The position numbers and the translations under genes were made by a program. Below the pieces are notes generated by a model, which saw only the letters and a list, made by a program, of their open reading frames with translations, was not told where the DNA came from and ran no database searches. A stretch of DNA of 64,000 nt from Paenibacillus sp. MAHUQ-63 (GTDB lineage: Bacteria; Bacillota; Bacilli; Paenibacillales; NBRC-103111): NCBI RefSeq assembly GCF_028765165.1, contig NZ_JARADB010000008.1, positions 150,433 through 214,432 on the forward strand. The letters are read 5' to 3'. How positions within the stretch are numbered: the first letter of the stretch is position 1; every line of letters begins with the position of its first letter. Positions 32,919-40,252 of this stretch are shown here, in pieces.

Positions 32919-34145
32919 ATGGCGTATCAACATATAGAAGGCGTTCGTGTCTGGGGGAATCCCGACAGCGGGGCGTTAGCGCAAGCAAAGATATGTGCGA
33001 ACACTGGTAATGTCGTCCAAACGCTGCTTATGGCGGATCATCATAAAGGGTACAGCCAACCGATCGGCGGTGTTGTCGTCTATGACGGACAAATCTCTCC
33101 TTCCGGTGTGGGGTATGACATTGCATGCGGCAACAAAGCGGTGCGTACCAATTTGTTTGCCGAATCTATGAAGCCCGCATTAGCGAGGAAGATGGATGAG
33201 ATCGCCCGCAAAATCTCTTTTGGCGTGGGCCGTGTTAATAATGAGAAGGTGGATCACGAGCTTTATGACGATCCGGATTGGGCCGTCTTCAAGGCGGTGG
33301 GCAAACAGGAGCACGAAAAGCTGAAAGCCTTGGCGCAAAGTCAGCTCGGCACCGTCGGCAGCGGCAACCACTTCGTAGATTTGTTCGAAGAGGCGGGGAC
33401 CGGCCGTGTGTGGATCGCGAATCATCTCGGGAGCCGCGGGTTCGGTCACAAAACGGCAAGCGGCTTCATCAACTTGGCTGCCGGCAGAGAGTTTCTCGCG
33501 AACGCCCCCGGTGAGAAGATGGATCAGCCGCCTGTCCTGCTGGATCTGAGCAGCGAGCTTGGCGATATGTACTACCGGGCGATGAAGCTGGCGGGGCGTT
33601 ATGCCTATGCCGGGCGGGATTATGTGATGAAGCAGGTATTGTCGATTATGGGAGCGGAAGCGGACCTGGAAGTGCATAACCATCATAACTACGCTTGGCA
33701 GGAGGAGCATAACGGCAAGCAAGTCGTGGTCGTCCGCAAAGGAGCAACTCCGTCCGCACCCGGTCAGGTTGGCTTCATCGGCGGCAGTATGGGCGATATC
33801 TCCGTTATCGTGAAGGGGAAGGATAGCCTGGAGAACCGGGATGCTTACTACAGCACCGTTCATGGAGCGGGGCGGGTCATGAGCCGGACTCAAGCGGCAG
33901 GGAAAATGAACTGGAAAACCCGCGCCCGAAACGGCGGTCAAATCAGTGCGGAACAAATGATGAAAGCTGTTCGGGATTATGGTGTGGAGCTGCGCGGCGC
34001 GGGTACGGACGAGAGTCCTTTCGTGTACCGGAAGCTGCAAGAAGTGCTGGATGCGCATGCGGAAACGATCGAGGTTATGCATGTACTGAAGCCGATCGGT
34101 GTTTGTATGGCTGGAGCGGATGAGTTTGATCCGTATAAGGATTGA
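32919..34145 (+). CDS. rtcB: RNA 3'-phosphate/5'-OH ligase RtcB
   Basis: 408 residues, start ATG 32919. Core RtcB motifs in order: ADHHKGYSQPIGGVV, GVGYDIACGNKAVRT (metal-binding Asp/Cys), TVGSGNHFVD, NHLGSRGFGH, VHNHHNYAW (metal His cluster), ATPSAPGQVGFIGGSMG, and STVHGAGRVMSR with the guanylylated His. The length and ACGNK variant fit the shorter bacterial RtcB branch found with slipin and RlaP. It joins 2',3'-cyclic phosphate or 3'-phosphate ends to 5'-OH ends with GTP and Mn, reversing cuts made by tRNA-cleaving toxins. Third and last gene of the operon. Confidence 0.96.
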   Translation: MAYQHIEGVRVWGNPDSGALAQAKICANTGNVVQTLLMADHHKGYSQPIGGVVVYDGQISPSGVGYDIACGNKAVRTNLFAESMKPALARKMDEIARKISFGVGRVNNEKVDHELYDDPDWAVFKAVGKQEHEKLKALAQSQLGTVGSGNHFVDLFEEAGTGRVWIANHLGSRGFGHKTASGFINLAAGREFLANAPGEKMDQPPVLLDLSSELGDMYYRAMKLAGRYAYAGRDYVMKQVLSIMGAEADLEVHNHHNYAWQEEHNGKQVVVVRKGATPSAPGQVGFIGGSMGDISVIVKGKDSLENRDAYYSTVHGAGRVMSRTQAAGKMNWKTRARNGGQISAEQMMKAVRDYGVELRGAGTDESPFVYRKLQEVLDAHAETIEVMHVLKPIGVCMAGADEFDPYKD

Positions 34146-34239
34146 TTTTATTTTCAACCGGCATTATCGAAAAAGAGTGATCTAGCGTGAGTAAGCTTAA
34201 TGAATGGTTCAAGAAGTAGACATAAGGAGGTCGAACATC

Positions 34240-34806
34240 GTGTCAAATCCGGATGAGAAGAAAATCCACACCTATCAAGATTGGTTGACTTGGGAAGGAA
34301 ATTGGGAGTTAATAAACGGAAAAGCTTATAACATATCGCCGGCTCCAACTTCATTGCACCAATTTATTGTAGGCGAGCTTCATTTTGAATTGCGGACATT
34401 TTTTCAGGATCGGAGTTACTATGTGTTCGTGGCTCCATTCGATGTTTATTTCAGTGAAAGCGGCGAGTACGAAACACCTGATCATGTTACACAGCCGGAT
34501 CTCTCGGTTGTTTGCTCGAAGGATCAAATATCCAAAAACGGTTGTTATGGTGCCCCCAAGTTAATCATTGAGGTTCTGTCACCATCCACGGCGTTGAAAG
34601 ATTTTAATGAAAAGTTTAATTTATATCAGAAGTATGGCGTACAGGAGTATTGGATTGTTGATCCTGGGAATCGAACGATTCATGTATACACGCTGCAGGA
34701 GGGCGCTTACCAGGTACGGAATCTGTATACGGAGCAGGAGGAAATTCAATCTTTCGTTTTCAAAGATTTGCATATGTCTGCGAGCAGACTGTTTAGCTGG
34801 GAATAA
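34240..34806 (+). CDS. Uma2-family (DUF820) putative restriction endonuclease
   Basis: 188 residues from GTG 34240, nine bases after AAGGAGG; ATG 34204 precedes that site. The PD-(D/E)XK fold of the Uma2 family is seen: QPDLSVVCSKDQI (Asp), APKLIIEVLSPSTALKDFNEKFNLYQKYGVQEYWIVDP (E-x-L and the downstream K), and IHVYTL. Such proteins are very common in cyanobacteria and some Bacillota and their biological role is unclear. It stands alone after the rtcB operon. Confidence 0.85.
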   Translation: MSNPDEKKIHTYQDWLTWEGNWELINGKAYNISPAPTSLHQFIVGELHFELRTFFQDRSYYVFVAPFDVYFSESGEYETPDHVTQPDLSVVCSKDQISKNGCYGAPKLIIEVLSPSTALKDFNEKFNLYQKYGVQEYWIVDPGNRTIHVYTLQEGAYQVRNLYTEQEEIQSFVFKDLHMSASRLFSWE

Positions 34807-34954
34807 TGCATAAATGAATCAGCAGAAAGGCATCGTAATCTTCTTTAACAGGAGGGACGGTGTCTTTTTTATATATGAAGTCTTTTCCTTGGACCACTTA
34901 ACTATGTTGCGGAGAAGCGCCAGCATAATGGATTAAGCCACTCGGACTTTATCA

Positions 34955-35012
34955 AATCTTTATACAGACTTATGTAAATCTTCATCGACATTCGAATTTA
35001 ATTATGTAAAAT
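34955..35012 (+). promoter_or_regulatory. promoter with four 11-bp direct repeats (copy 1)
   Basis: Four successive 11-mers start at 34955, 34966, 34977 and 34988 (AATCTTTATAC, AGACTTATGTA, AATCTTCATCG, ACATTCGAATT). TCGACA (34985-34990) and TAAAAT (35007-35012) form a -35/-10 pair with a 16-bp spacer. An almost identical arrangement lies at 39452-39509. The 11-bp period is typical of OmpR/PhoB-type regulators. Confidence 0.65.
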
Positions 35013-35067
35013 ATTGTGTGGTTGTAGATCTTTTCAGATTGGATCAATGAACTTAAGGAGCACATTC

Positions 35068-35730
35068 ATGATAAACTTTGAGGAAAGAAAAAGGTTAATC
35101 TCGTTAATTATCGTACTATGCTTTGCATTTTTATGGCCGATTATTAATTCAACATATCTTCTATTTCACCCAAGTAGTGGGGCGGTAGGCGGTAGTCATT
35201 TGGACTTCGGTTTTAGCGTGGTCCTTGAACTGCTTGCATTAATCTTACTTGGCGCCTCACTCCGGAGTCAGCAAAGGAGCTTCAAGGAACTTGGCATTAC
35301 CTTCAAAGTCTCCGATCTTGGTCATGCGATATTACTCTATTTCTCCTTCTATATACTCGAGATACTAATGTTTCTATTTGTCCCACACATGAATGCTGAA
35401 GTTCGTAACATTGGGTTTTTAAAAAGCGATATGACACCATTTTATCTCATATTTATCCTTGTGAATCCTTTCTTTGAAGAGTTGATCGTTCGGGCTTATG
35501 GAATAACGGAGTTTCTTCACTTTTTCAAAAAAGAAGAGATCGCTGTTCTGGCTAGTACACTGATCCAAACGTCGTATCATTTGTATCAAGGTGCAATTCC
35601 CGCGATATTAAACGGGGTACTATTTTTTGTTTTCTCCATTTATTTTGCGAAAAAGAGACGCATTATTCCCATTATTCTGGTTCACGGGTTTCTTGATATG
35701 TACGCGATGATTCAATTTCATGGGACTTGA
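35068..35730 (+). CDS. CPBP-family intramembrane glutamic endopeptidase
   Basis: 220 residues from ATG 35068, with TTAAGGAG seven bases upstream. About six membrane helices. The three CPBP motifs are present: EEXXXR in NPFFEELIVRAYG (~136), FXXXH-like LIQTSYHLYQG (~164) and HXXXD in ILVHGFLDMY (~209). These place the catalytic Glu and His inside the membrane as in Rce1/YdiL proteins. Roles in the family include peptide maturation and self-immunity; here no bacteriocin gene was recognised nearby. Its promoter is shared in design with the DUF805 gene at 39.5 kb. Confidence 0.88.
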   Translation: MINFEERKRLISLIIVLCFAFLWPIINSTYLLFHPSSGAVGGSHLDFGFSVVLELLALILLGASLRSQQRSFKELGITFKVSDLGHAILLYFSFYILEILMFLFVPHMNAEVRNIGFLKSDMTPFYLIFILVNPFFEELIVRAYGITEFLHFFKKEEIAVLASTLIQTSYHLYQGAIPAILNGVLFFVFSIYFAKKRRIIPIILVHGFLDMYAMIQFHGT

Positions 35731-35888
35731 TAATGTTTGATTTTGGAGGAAGCCACGTGAGTGGTTTCCTTTTTTAGTTTTCAGCGTTTTCAAACTGGTT
35801 TGTGAGAGGAAACAAAAGGTAAACATGAGTGAAATATAGTAATAATTGTATATTTCCACAAACTATATTAGCATTATAGCTAGCTACA

Positions 35889-36104
35889 ATGAGTAAAAGT
35901 AAAACTAGGAGGATCGGAACTTATAAAATTGAAATTCGGGAGCGAGTCATAACGCACTTTTTGCCCCTAATAGTTCTATTAGAACTGATTTTAATTTTCT
36001 GCGATGCATGTCAAAGTAATTATCCCTCGAGCAAGCCCTCTCATTCGGAATCTGCATCAGCCCTGGAGCCAACCATCAAGGGATATATAACAATTCAAAT
36101 TTAG
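35889..36104 (+). CDS. possible small lipoprotein-like or membrane peptide
   Basis: 71 codons with a hydrophobic segment (FLPLIVLLELILIFCDAC) followed by a Ser/Pro-rich stretch, which resembles a weak lipobox. No good ribosome binding site precedes ATG 35889; an AGGAGG lies inside the frame at ~35909. The 47 bp upstream closely match the DNA before the lipoprotein gene at 37.97 kb. It may be a decayed gene. Confidence 0.35.
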   Translation: MSKSKTRRIGTYKIEIRERVITHFLPLIVLLELILIFCDACQSNYPSSKPSHSESASALEPTIKGYITIQI

Positions 36105-36121
36105 TGAATGGAGATGGTTGT

Positions 36122-36298
36122 GTGGGTGAAGATGTAAAGTGGAATTTATCGGCTGTATACTGGGGACTCTTCTCTTCAATTTTACCTTTTATTTTGTTAT
36201 TTGTTGTTGTAGTTATAGTTATGGTTTATAACGTAAAAAATAGTAGAGAATTAAATAGAATACTTGAAGAAATCCAAGAACTAAAAAAGAAATTCTAG
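36122..36298 (+). CDS. small single-pass membrane protein
   Basis: 58 residues from GTG 36122, with GGAGAT upstream; GTG 36104 is the alternative. A long hydrophobic helix (WGLFSSILPFILLFVVVVIVMVY) is followed by a charged amphipathic helix (NSRELNRILEEIQELKKKF). This plan is common for small membrane regulators and for PLDc_N-like fragments. No family assigned. Confidence 0.55.
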   Translation: MGEDVKWNLSAVYWGLFSSILPFILLFVVVVIVMVYNVKNSRELNRILEEIQELKKKF

Positions 36299-36520
36299 AA
36301 AAGACTTGATGCAAAAGTAATACCAATGAGAATACGAGGCACGATGAAATTTGGGTTATATGCCCTGATTATTATGCATCTTCTCTGAAAACATAGTGAG
36401 GAGAAAAAAGATAGAGGAAATGCTGATTAATATAATAACAGAAAGTCTGACAAAATAATTCTTTAATCCTATACGAATAGAAATACACCTCTCAATCTCA
36501 AAATCAACATTCAATAAGTG

Positions 36521-36547
36521 AAAAAAGCCACCCCGCAAGAGAGTGAC
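36521..36547 (-). terminator. terminator of the 55-residue membrane protein gene
   Basis: On the minus strand GTCACTC, loop of seven, GGGTGGC pair over 7 bp with two wobbles, followed by six T. Confidence 0.65.
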
Positions 36548-36588
36548 TTAATGTACTGATATTAAATCCCTGTTCTTTGACAAGTAAT

Positions 36589-36756
36589 TCACTTATTTTG
36601 AATGAGGTATGAAACGAAAATGACTAGAGATGTAATAAAAGCACCTAACCATCCGATAGTAGGAGCATACTCTACATAGCTCTGACCATACAAAACAAAC
36701 AACATGAAGATAACGTTTAACACCATAGCCGAAACTACTATTAATTTACTTTTCAT
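36589..36756 (-). CDS. 55-residue two-helix membrane protein
   Basis: A frame of 55 codons on the minus strand starts ATG 36756 after TAAGGAGACTGTT, a strong site. It encodes two hydrophobic helices (LIVVSAMVLNVIFMLFVLYG and GWLGAFITSLVIFVSYLI) joined by a short polar loop, and ends LIQNK. It has its own terminator downstream. No family recognised. It is isolated: the flanks (36299-36520 and 36757-37040) show no other gene. Confidence 0.65.
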   Translation of the reverse strand: MKSKLIVVSAMVLNVIFMLFVLYGQSYVEYAPTIGWLGAFITSLVIFVSYLIQNK

Positions 36757-37054
36757 AACAGTCTCCTTACATATACGAAGTGGCTATACGCTTCATCAAT
36801 TAATAGGAACTTGGATCTTTTTGGCATGTGCCGGAACAATAGCCTACCACGGATCCTGATACAACAGTAAATACGTTAATTCAGGATCAATGCATCCTTT
36901 ATTTTTCACCCCTTACTTATTAAGTAAAATAAATATAATTATTACAACATACGTACGATAAAAAATAATAAATGTCTATGGAATATGAGAAAATTTGTAA
37001 AATCTTTATGCTTCTTTAATGTTATTAATTTATTACTAGAGGAATAAGGAGGAG

Positions 37055-37267
37055 ATTACAGGGATTATCGAATGTTACTATGTCGACTCGGAGGGGAAAA
37101 GAGTTAAATTAGATAGGAGCATGTTTCATCCTTACAAAAATGTAGCTGTTGATACTTACTTTGCCGACGGAAGACGTGGGCGGATTCCTCCCGTGTTGGG
37201 GGTGTATATTGGATCCGTAGATCAATTAATGCATTTCATAGAATTGAATTTCCATGTTAAGTTATAA
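37055..37267 (+). CDS. possible small gene without a standard start codon
   Basis: An open frame of ~70 codons follows AAGGAGG (37047-37053) but has no ATG, GTG or TTG near it; ATT at 37064 is at the right distance. The product reads GIIECYYVDSEGKRVKLDRS ... RRGRIPPVLGVYIGSVDQLMHFIELNF and looks like a genuine soluble protein. Either a rare start is used or a start codon was lost. Function not recognised. Confidence 0.35.
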   Translation: MTGIIECYYVDSEGKRVKLDRSMFHPYKNVAVDTYFADGRRGRIPPVLGVYIGSVDQLMHFIELNFHVKL

Positions 37268-37282
37268 CGCTAGATCGTAGAA

Positions 37283-37632
37283 TGGAAGGAGTTTAACAAT
37301 GAATGAAAAGGTTCTTGATTTACGCCTTAATTGTTGTCTTAAGCTACTTTTCGGGAGTCCTGTCCTACAGTACGGCTCACCCCTGATAATAACGAGATGG
37401 ATCAACTATATCCCTGGGTAAAAGTCTTTTTTTTATTTTTAGCACTTCCCATATATTTTGTAATCATCTTATTTTTTCGCCTTATTAAGACTCGTTGATT
37501 TGGGTATTTAACAAGACCGGAAATTTTATTGTCCGAATATGCACTCTTACTTTATTCGTTTTTCATAGGAACGGCCTTATTATTTTCAATCTGCACATCC
37601 ATTGTGGAAGTGTTAGGTAGACGTGATTTATA
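37283..37632 (+). pseudogene. decayed copy of the four-helix membrane protein gene at 38.8 kb
   Basis: The DNA matches 38818-39267 almost base for base at its start (long runs around CTTAATTGTTGTCTTAAGC and TTTTCGGGAGTCCTGTCC). It carries a ~14-bp deletion that shifts the frame after the TACGGCTCAC block, and a second deletion of ~100 bp in the middle. Its upstream ribosome binding site is still visible. It is a tandem-duplicate relic ~1.5 kb from its parent. Confidence 0.85.
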
Positions 37633-37747
37633 AAAGGAAGATCAACGTACTTCTAGAAGTGCAATCCCAAGAGTCTGTCCCAAGAGCAAGAGTCATGACC
37701 TATGGAATTCGCCGAATATTAGGTGAATTATATTTTTTAGAAGCAGT

Positions 37748-37785
37748 AGAAGCCAGGCAGTCTGTAACTGCCTGGCTTCTTTGTT
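37748..37785 (+). terminator. strong hairpin, probable terminator
   Basis: Perfect 14-bp stem AGAAGCCAGGCAGT / ACTGCCTGGCTTCT with a 5-nt loop, followed by TTGTT only. The 115 bp before it hold an open frame with no recognisable product. Confidence 0.6.
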
Positions 37786-37968
37786 CGTGCTAATAAGGCT
37801 TTTCTAGTTAGATCAGTGAGAAGCTTAGAAACTAAATAAAGATAGATAAACAAAAGTAAAATATAGTAATAATTGTATTTTTATAGAGATTATATTAACA
37901 TTATATAGACCATGGGGTATTACATGTTGATCTTGGCGTCAATAGATTATGTCTCTAAAGGAGTGGAG

Positions 37969-38691
37969 TTGAAAAGGACGTTATGCGTGTTAGGACTTAC
38001 GCTGGTGGTTACGCTGGTGGTCGCGGGTTGTGTAAAAGCCGTCGATACGAAAACAGAAGAGGTATCCCCGACGCCAATGGCTATAACCGATTCAATGGAT
38101 AAGAAGATAGAATTAGCAAAAACAGGTGGCATGATGATCTTCGCATATCAGCCGGCGGAGGGTGACGTATTTAAAGGAATTACGGTCCAAACGAAAGAAC
38201 CTAGCAAAACTTTTTCATGGAGCACAACGATAAATCCGACGTATTATCCGACAATAACGGTTGGAGATTTTTATACGGGAGGTAAAGATGAGATTGCCAT
38301 AATTCTTACCAAAGGTTATGGAACGGGCATTCTTCAACAGGAACTTCATGTTTTAAAAAAGGAGGATTTATCTGAGATTCTAGTCGAGAACCCTATAATA
38401 GCTATTAAGAAGAATGTTAAAAGTAAGATAACCAAGGGAGATAAAACAGTTACAGTTGAGCTAGAGGCTAACGGGATGAAATTTAAGAAAGAATACAAGA
38501 AGTCGGCAGCAGGAACGTGGAACGAGAATGTGGCATTTGGAGATATCGTACAGTTTATCATTGACAAAAATAAGATCACAGCCCATCTTCCAGGAGCGGT
38601 TAGCCCAGCACCCGAAATAGTTGCTACTGCAGTTGCCGAATATGGTAAGGATCTAAAGATCAATAAAGTGGATCTGATCGAAGAAAAGTAA
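37969..38691 (+). CDS. putative lipoprotein of unknown function
   Basis: 240 residues from TTG 37969, where AAAGGAG lies just upstream; the frame is open to 37912. Signal sequence with lipobox: LTLVVTLVVAGC, the Cys at ~23. The mature part has FSWSTTINPTYYPTITVGDFYTGGKDEIAIILTKGYGTG, like FG-GAP/VCBS-type proteins that report a value for export, then KSKITKGDKTVTVELEANG. No enzyme motif. Its upstream region repeats that of the small gene at 35.9 kb. A membrane-anchored surface protein is all that can be said. Confidence 0.7.
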   Translation: MKRTLCVLGLTLVVTLVVAGCVKAVDTKTEEVSPTPMAITDSMDKKIELAKTGGMMIFAYQPAEGDVFKGITVQTKEPSKTFSWSTTINPTYYPTITVGDFYTGGKDEIAIILTKGYGTGILQQELHVLKKEDLSEILVENPIIAIKKNVKSKITKGDKTVTVELEANGMKFKKEYKKSAAGTWNENVAFGDIVQFIIDKNKITAHLPGAVSPAPEIVATAVAEYGKDLKINKVDLIEEK

Positions 38692-38835
38692 AGATGACTA
38701 ACGTGTTGAAACCTTTGAGTCAAGCCTGTAGTACATTGTTCCGTAAGGAGCAGAGTCAGCAGGCTGTTTGGTATTTTGACAATAAGAATTTGTCCAGAAG
38801 GAATTACTATTAGGAAGGGAGGAGTTCAACAAACA

Positions 38836-39267
38836 ATGAAAGGATTCTTGATTTATACCTTAATTGTTGTCTTAAGCTACTTTTCGGGAGTCCTGTCCTA
38901 CAATACGGCTCACCACCTACTTGCCATACCTGATAATAACGAGATGGATCAACTATATCCCTGGGTAAACATCTTTTTTTTATTTTCAGCACTTCCCATA
39001 TATTTTGTAATCGTTTTATTTTTTCGCCTTTTTAAGACTCGTTTCTTCGTAATTAATACCTTACTTAAGACAGTATATTTAATAGGAATTAGCTTAGTTA
39101 TCGCGGCAATGGTGCCCTATATGTTCGGTGGATTTGGGTATTTAGCAAGTCCGGAATTTTTATTATCGGAATATGCAATCCTGCTGTATTCGTTCTTCGT
39201 AGGAGCGGCCCTCGTATTCGCTATCAGCTCATCCATTGTGGAAATGTATGTGAATAACAAGAAATGA
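38836..39267 (+). CDS. four-helix membrane protein of unknown function
   Basis: 143 residues from ATG 38836 with GGGAGGAG upstream. Four predicted membrane helices: FLIYTLIVVLSYFSGVLSY, IFFLFSALPIYFVIVLFF, YLIGISLVIAAMVPYMFGGFG, and AILLYSFFVGAALVFAISS. Loops are short and the C-terminus is YVNNKK. No known family recognised. A truncated, frameshifted copy lies at 37.3 kb, so the gene was duplicated locally and only this copy is intact. Confidence 0.7.
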   Translation: MKGFLIYTLIVVLSYFSGVLSYNTAHHLLAIPDNNEMDQLYPWVNIFFLFSALPIYFVIVLFFRLFKTRFFVINTLLKTVYLIGISLVIAAMVPYMFGGFGYLASPEFLLSEYAILLYSFFVGAALVFAISSSIVEMYVNNKK

Positions 39268-39451
39268 CCAGCCTGAATTCATTTTCCAATCATCAAACAC
39301 CCCTCACCTTCATAAATATAAAAGCATGACATCTTTCGTTGAAAGGGGAAATGTCCGTGTCCCATGCGAACATCATTAGATTCTTAATTCTTAATGACAA
39401 AGGAGATGGCATTTATTGAGTAAATGAGGGAGTAAATGTCGAATTTTATCA

Positions 39452-39509
39452 AATCTTTAGGAAGAGTTTTGTGAATCTTTATGGACATTCGAGCATATTC
39501 TTGTAAAAT
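39452..39509 (+). promoter_or_regulatory. promoter with four 11-bp direct repeats (copy 2)
   Basis: AATCTTTAGGA, AGAGTTTTGTG, AATCTTTATGG and ACATTCGAGCA run back to back from 39452. TGGACA (39482-39487) and TAAAAT (39504-39509) are 16 bp apart. Spacing and most bases equal copy 1 at 34955-35012, although the genes downstream are unrelated. Confidence 0.65.
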
Positions 39510-39565
39510 GTATCTGACAACTGTTTTACATAAAGATTTTGATGAATGTTGAAGGAGGAATAATG

Positions 39566-39916
39566 ATGGATTGGTATTTAAAGGTGTTGAAAAATTACGT
39601 AGGGTTTTCAGGAAGAGCACGGCGCAAGGAATATTGGATGTTTGTGCTTTTCAACTTGATTATCTCTATTGGACTTGCAATTATTGAACGCATATTGGAT
39701 ATTAAATCCGTTTTAACCGGTATCTATTCTTTGGCTGTCTTGCTGCCGTCACTAGCCGTTACATTTCGGAGACTCCACGATACGGGGAAAAGCGGTTGGT
39801 GGATCTTGATTGGTCTAATCCCTTTTATTGGAAGCATTGTTCTTATCGTATTTAATTGCATGGACAGTGAGCCTAATGAGAACAAATATGGTCCGAACCC
39901 GAAGCAGTTTGCGTAA
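39566..39916 (+). CDS. DUF805-family membrane protein
   Basis: 116 residues from ATG 39566 (GAAGGAGG seven bases upstream; ATG 39563 is adjacent). DUF805 hallmarks: the N-terminal YLKVLKNYVGFSGRARRKEYWMFVLFN, three membrane helices, LAVTFRRLHDTGKSGWW and the tail GSEPNENKYGPNP-like sequence (here CMDSEPNENKYGPNP). The function of the family is unknown; membership of stress regulons is common. Monocistronic, with its own promoter and terminator. Confidence 0.92.
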   Translation: MDWYLKVLKNYVGFSGRARRKEYWMFVLFNLIISIGLAIIERILDIKSVLTGIYSLAVLLPSLAVTFRRLHDTGKSGWWILIGLIPFIGSIVLIVFNCMDSEPNENKYGPNPKQFA

Positions 39917-39940
39917 GTAAGTTGTCCGTCAATTAATAAG

Positions 39941-39977
39941 CTAACCCCATCCTGAAGGGATGGGGTTAGTTGTTTTT
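39941..39977 (+). terminator. terminator after the DUF805 gene
   Basis: CTAACCCCATCC / GGATGGGGTTAG stem with a short loop, followed by TTGTTTTTT. The ~280 bp from here to 40252 contain no gene that I can support. Confidence 0.88.
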
Positions 39978-40252
39978 TATTTAGAAATATAAAAAGTGTT
40001 GTTTGCAAAATTAATCTTGCTGAACAATTATGTCCGCCGTTAGCGTCCGTTCGGCCAGAATGCGCATAAACGGATTTTGCCTAAACTTCAATTCTTCCAT
40101 CTCCTAAAATCTAGTAGTATTTAACTGTGTGATAGTACCAGATATTTCAAGGGCTTTCAAATTTTATTTTTGTGCCTACTTGCTTCATATCTATATGGTA
40201 AAATAAGGGGAAAAGGGAAGTCTAGCTAATCCAAATAACAAGGAGAACAAAA

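Noticed and set aside
37633..37790. Open frame ending in TAWLLCSC
   Set aside because: The frame runs through a strong terminator hairpin, lacks a ribosome binding site and shows no recognisable protein features.
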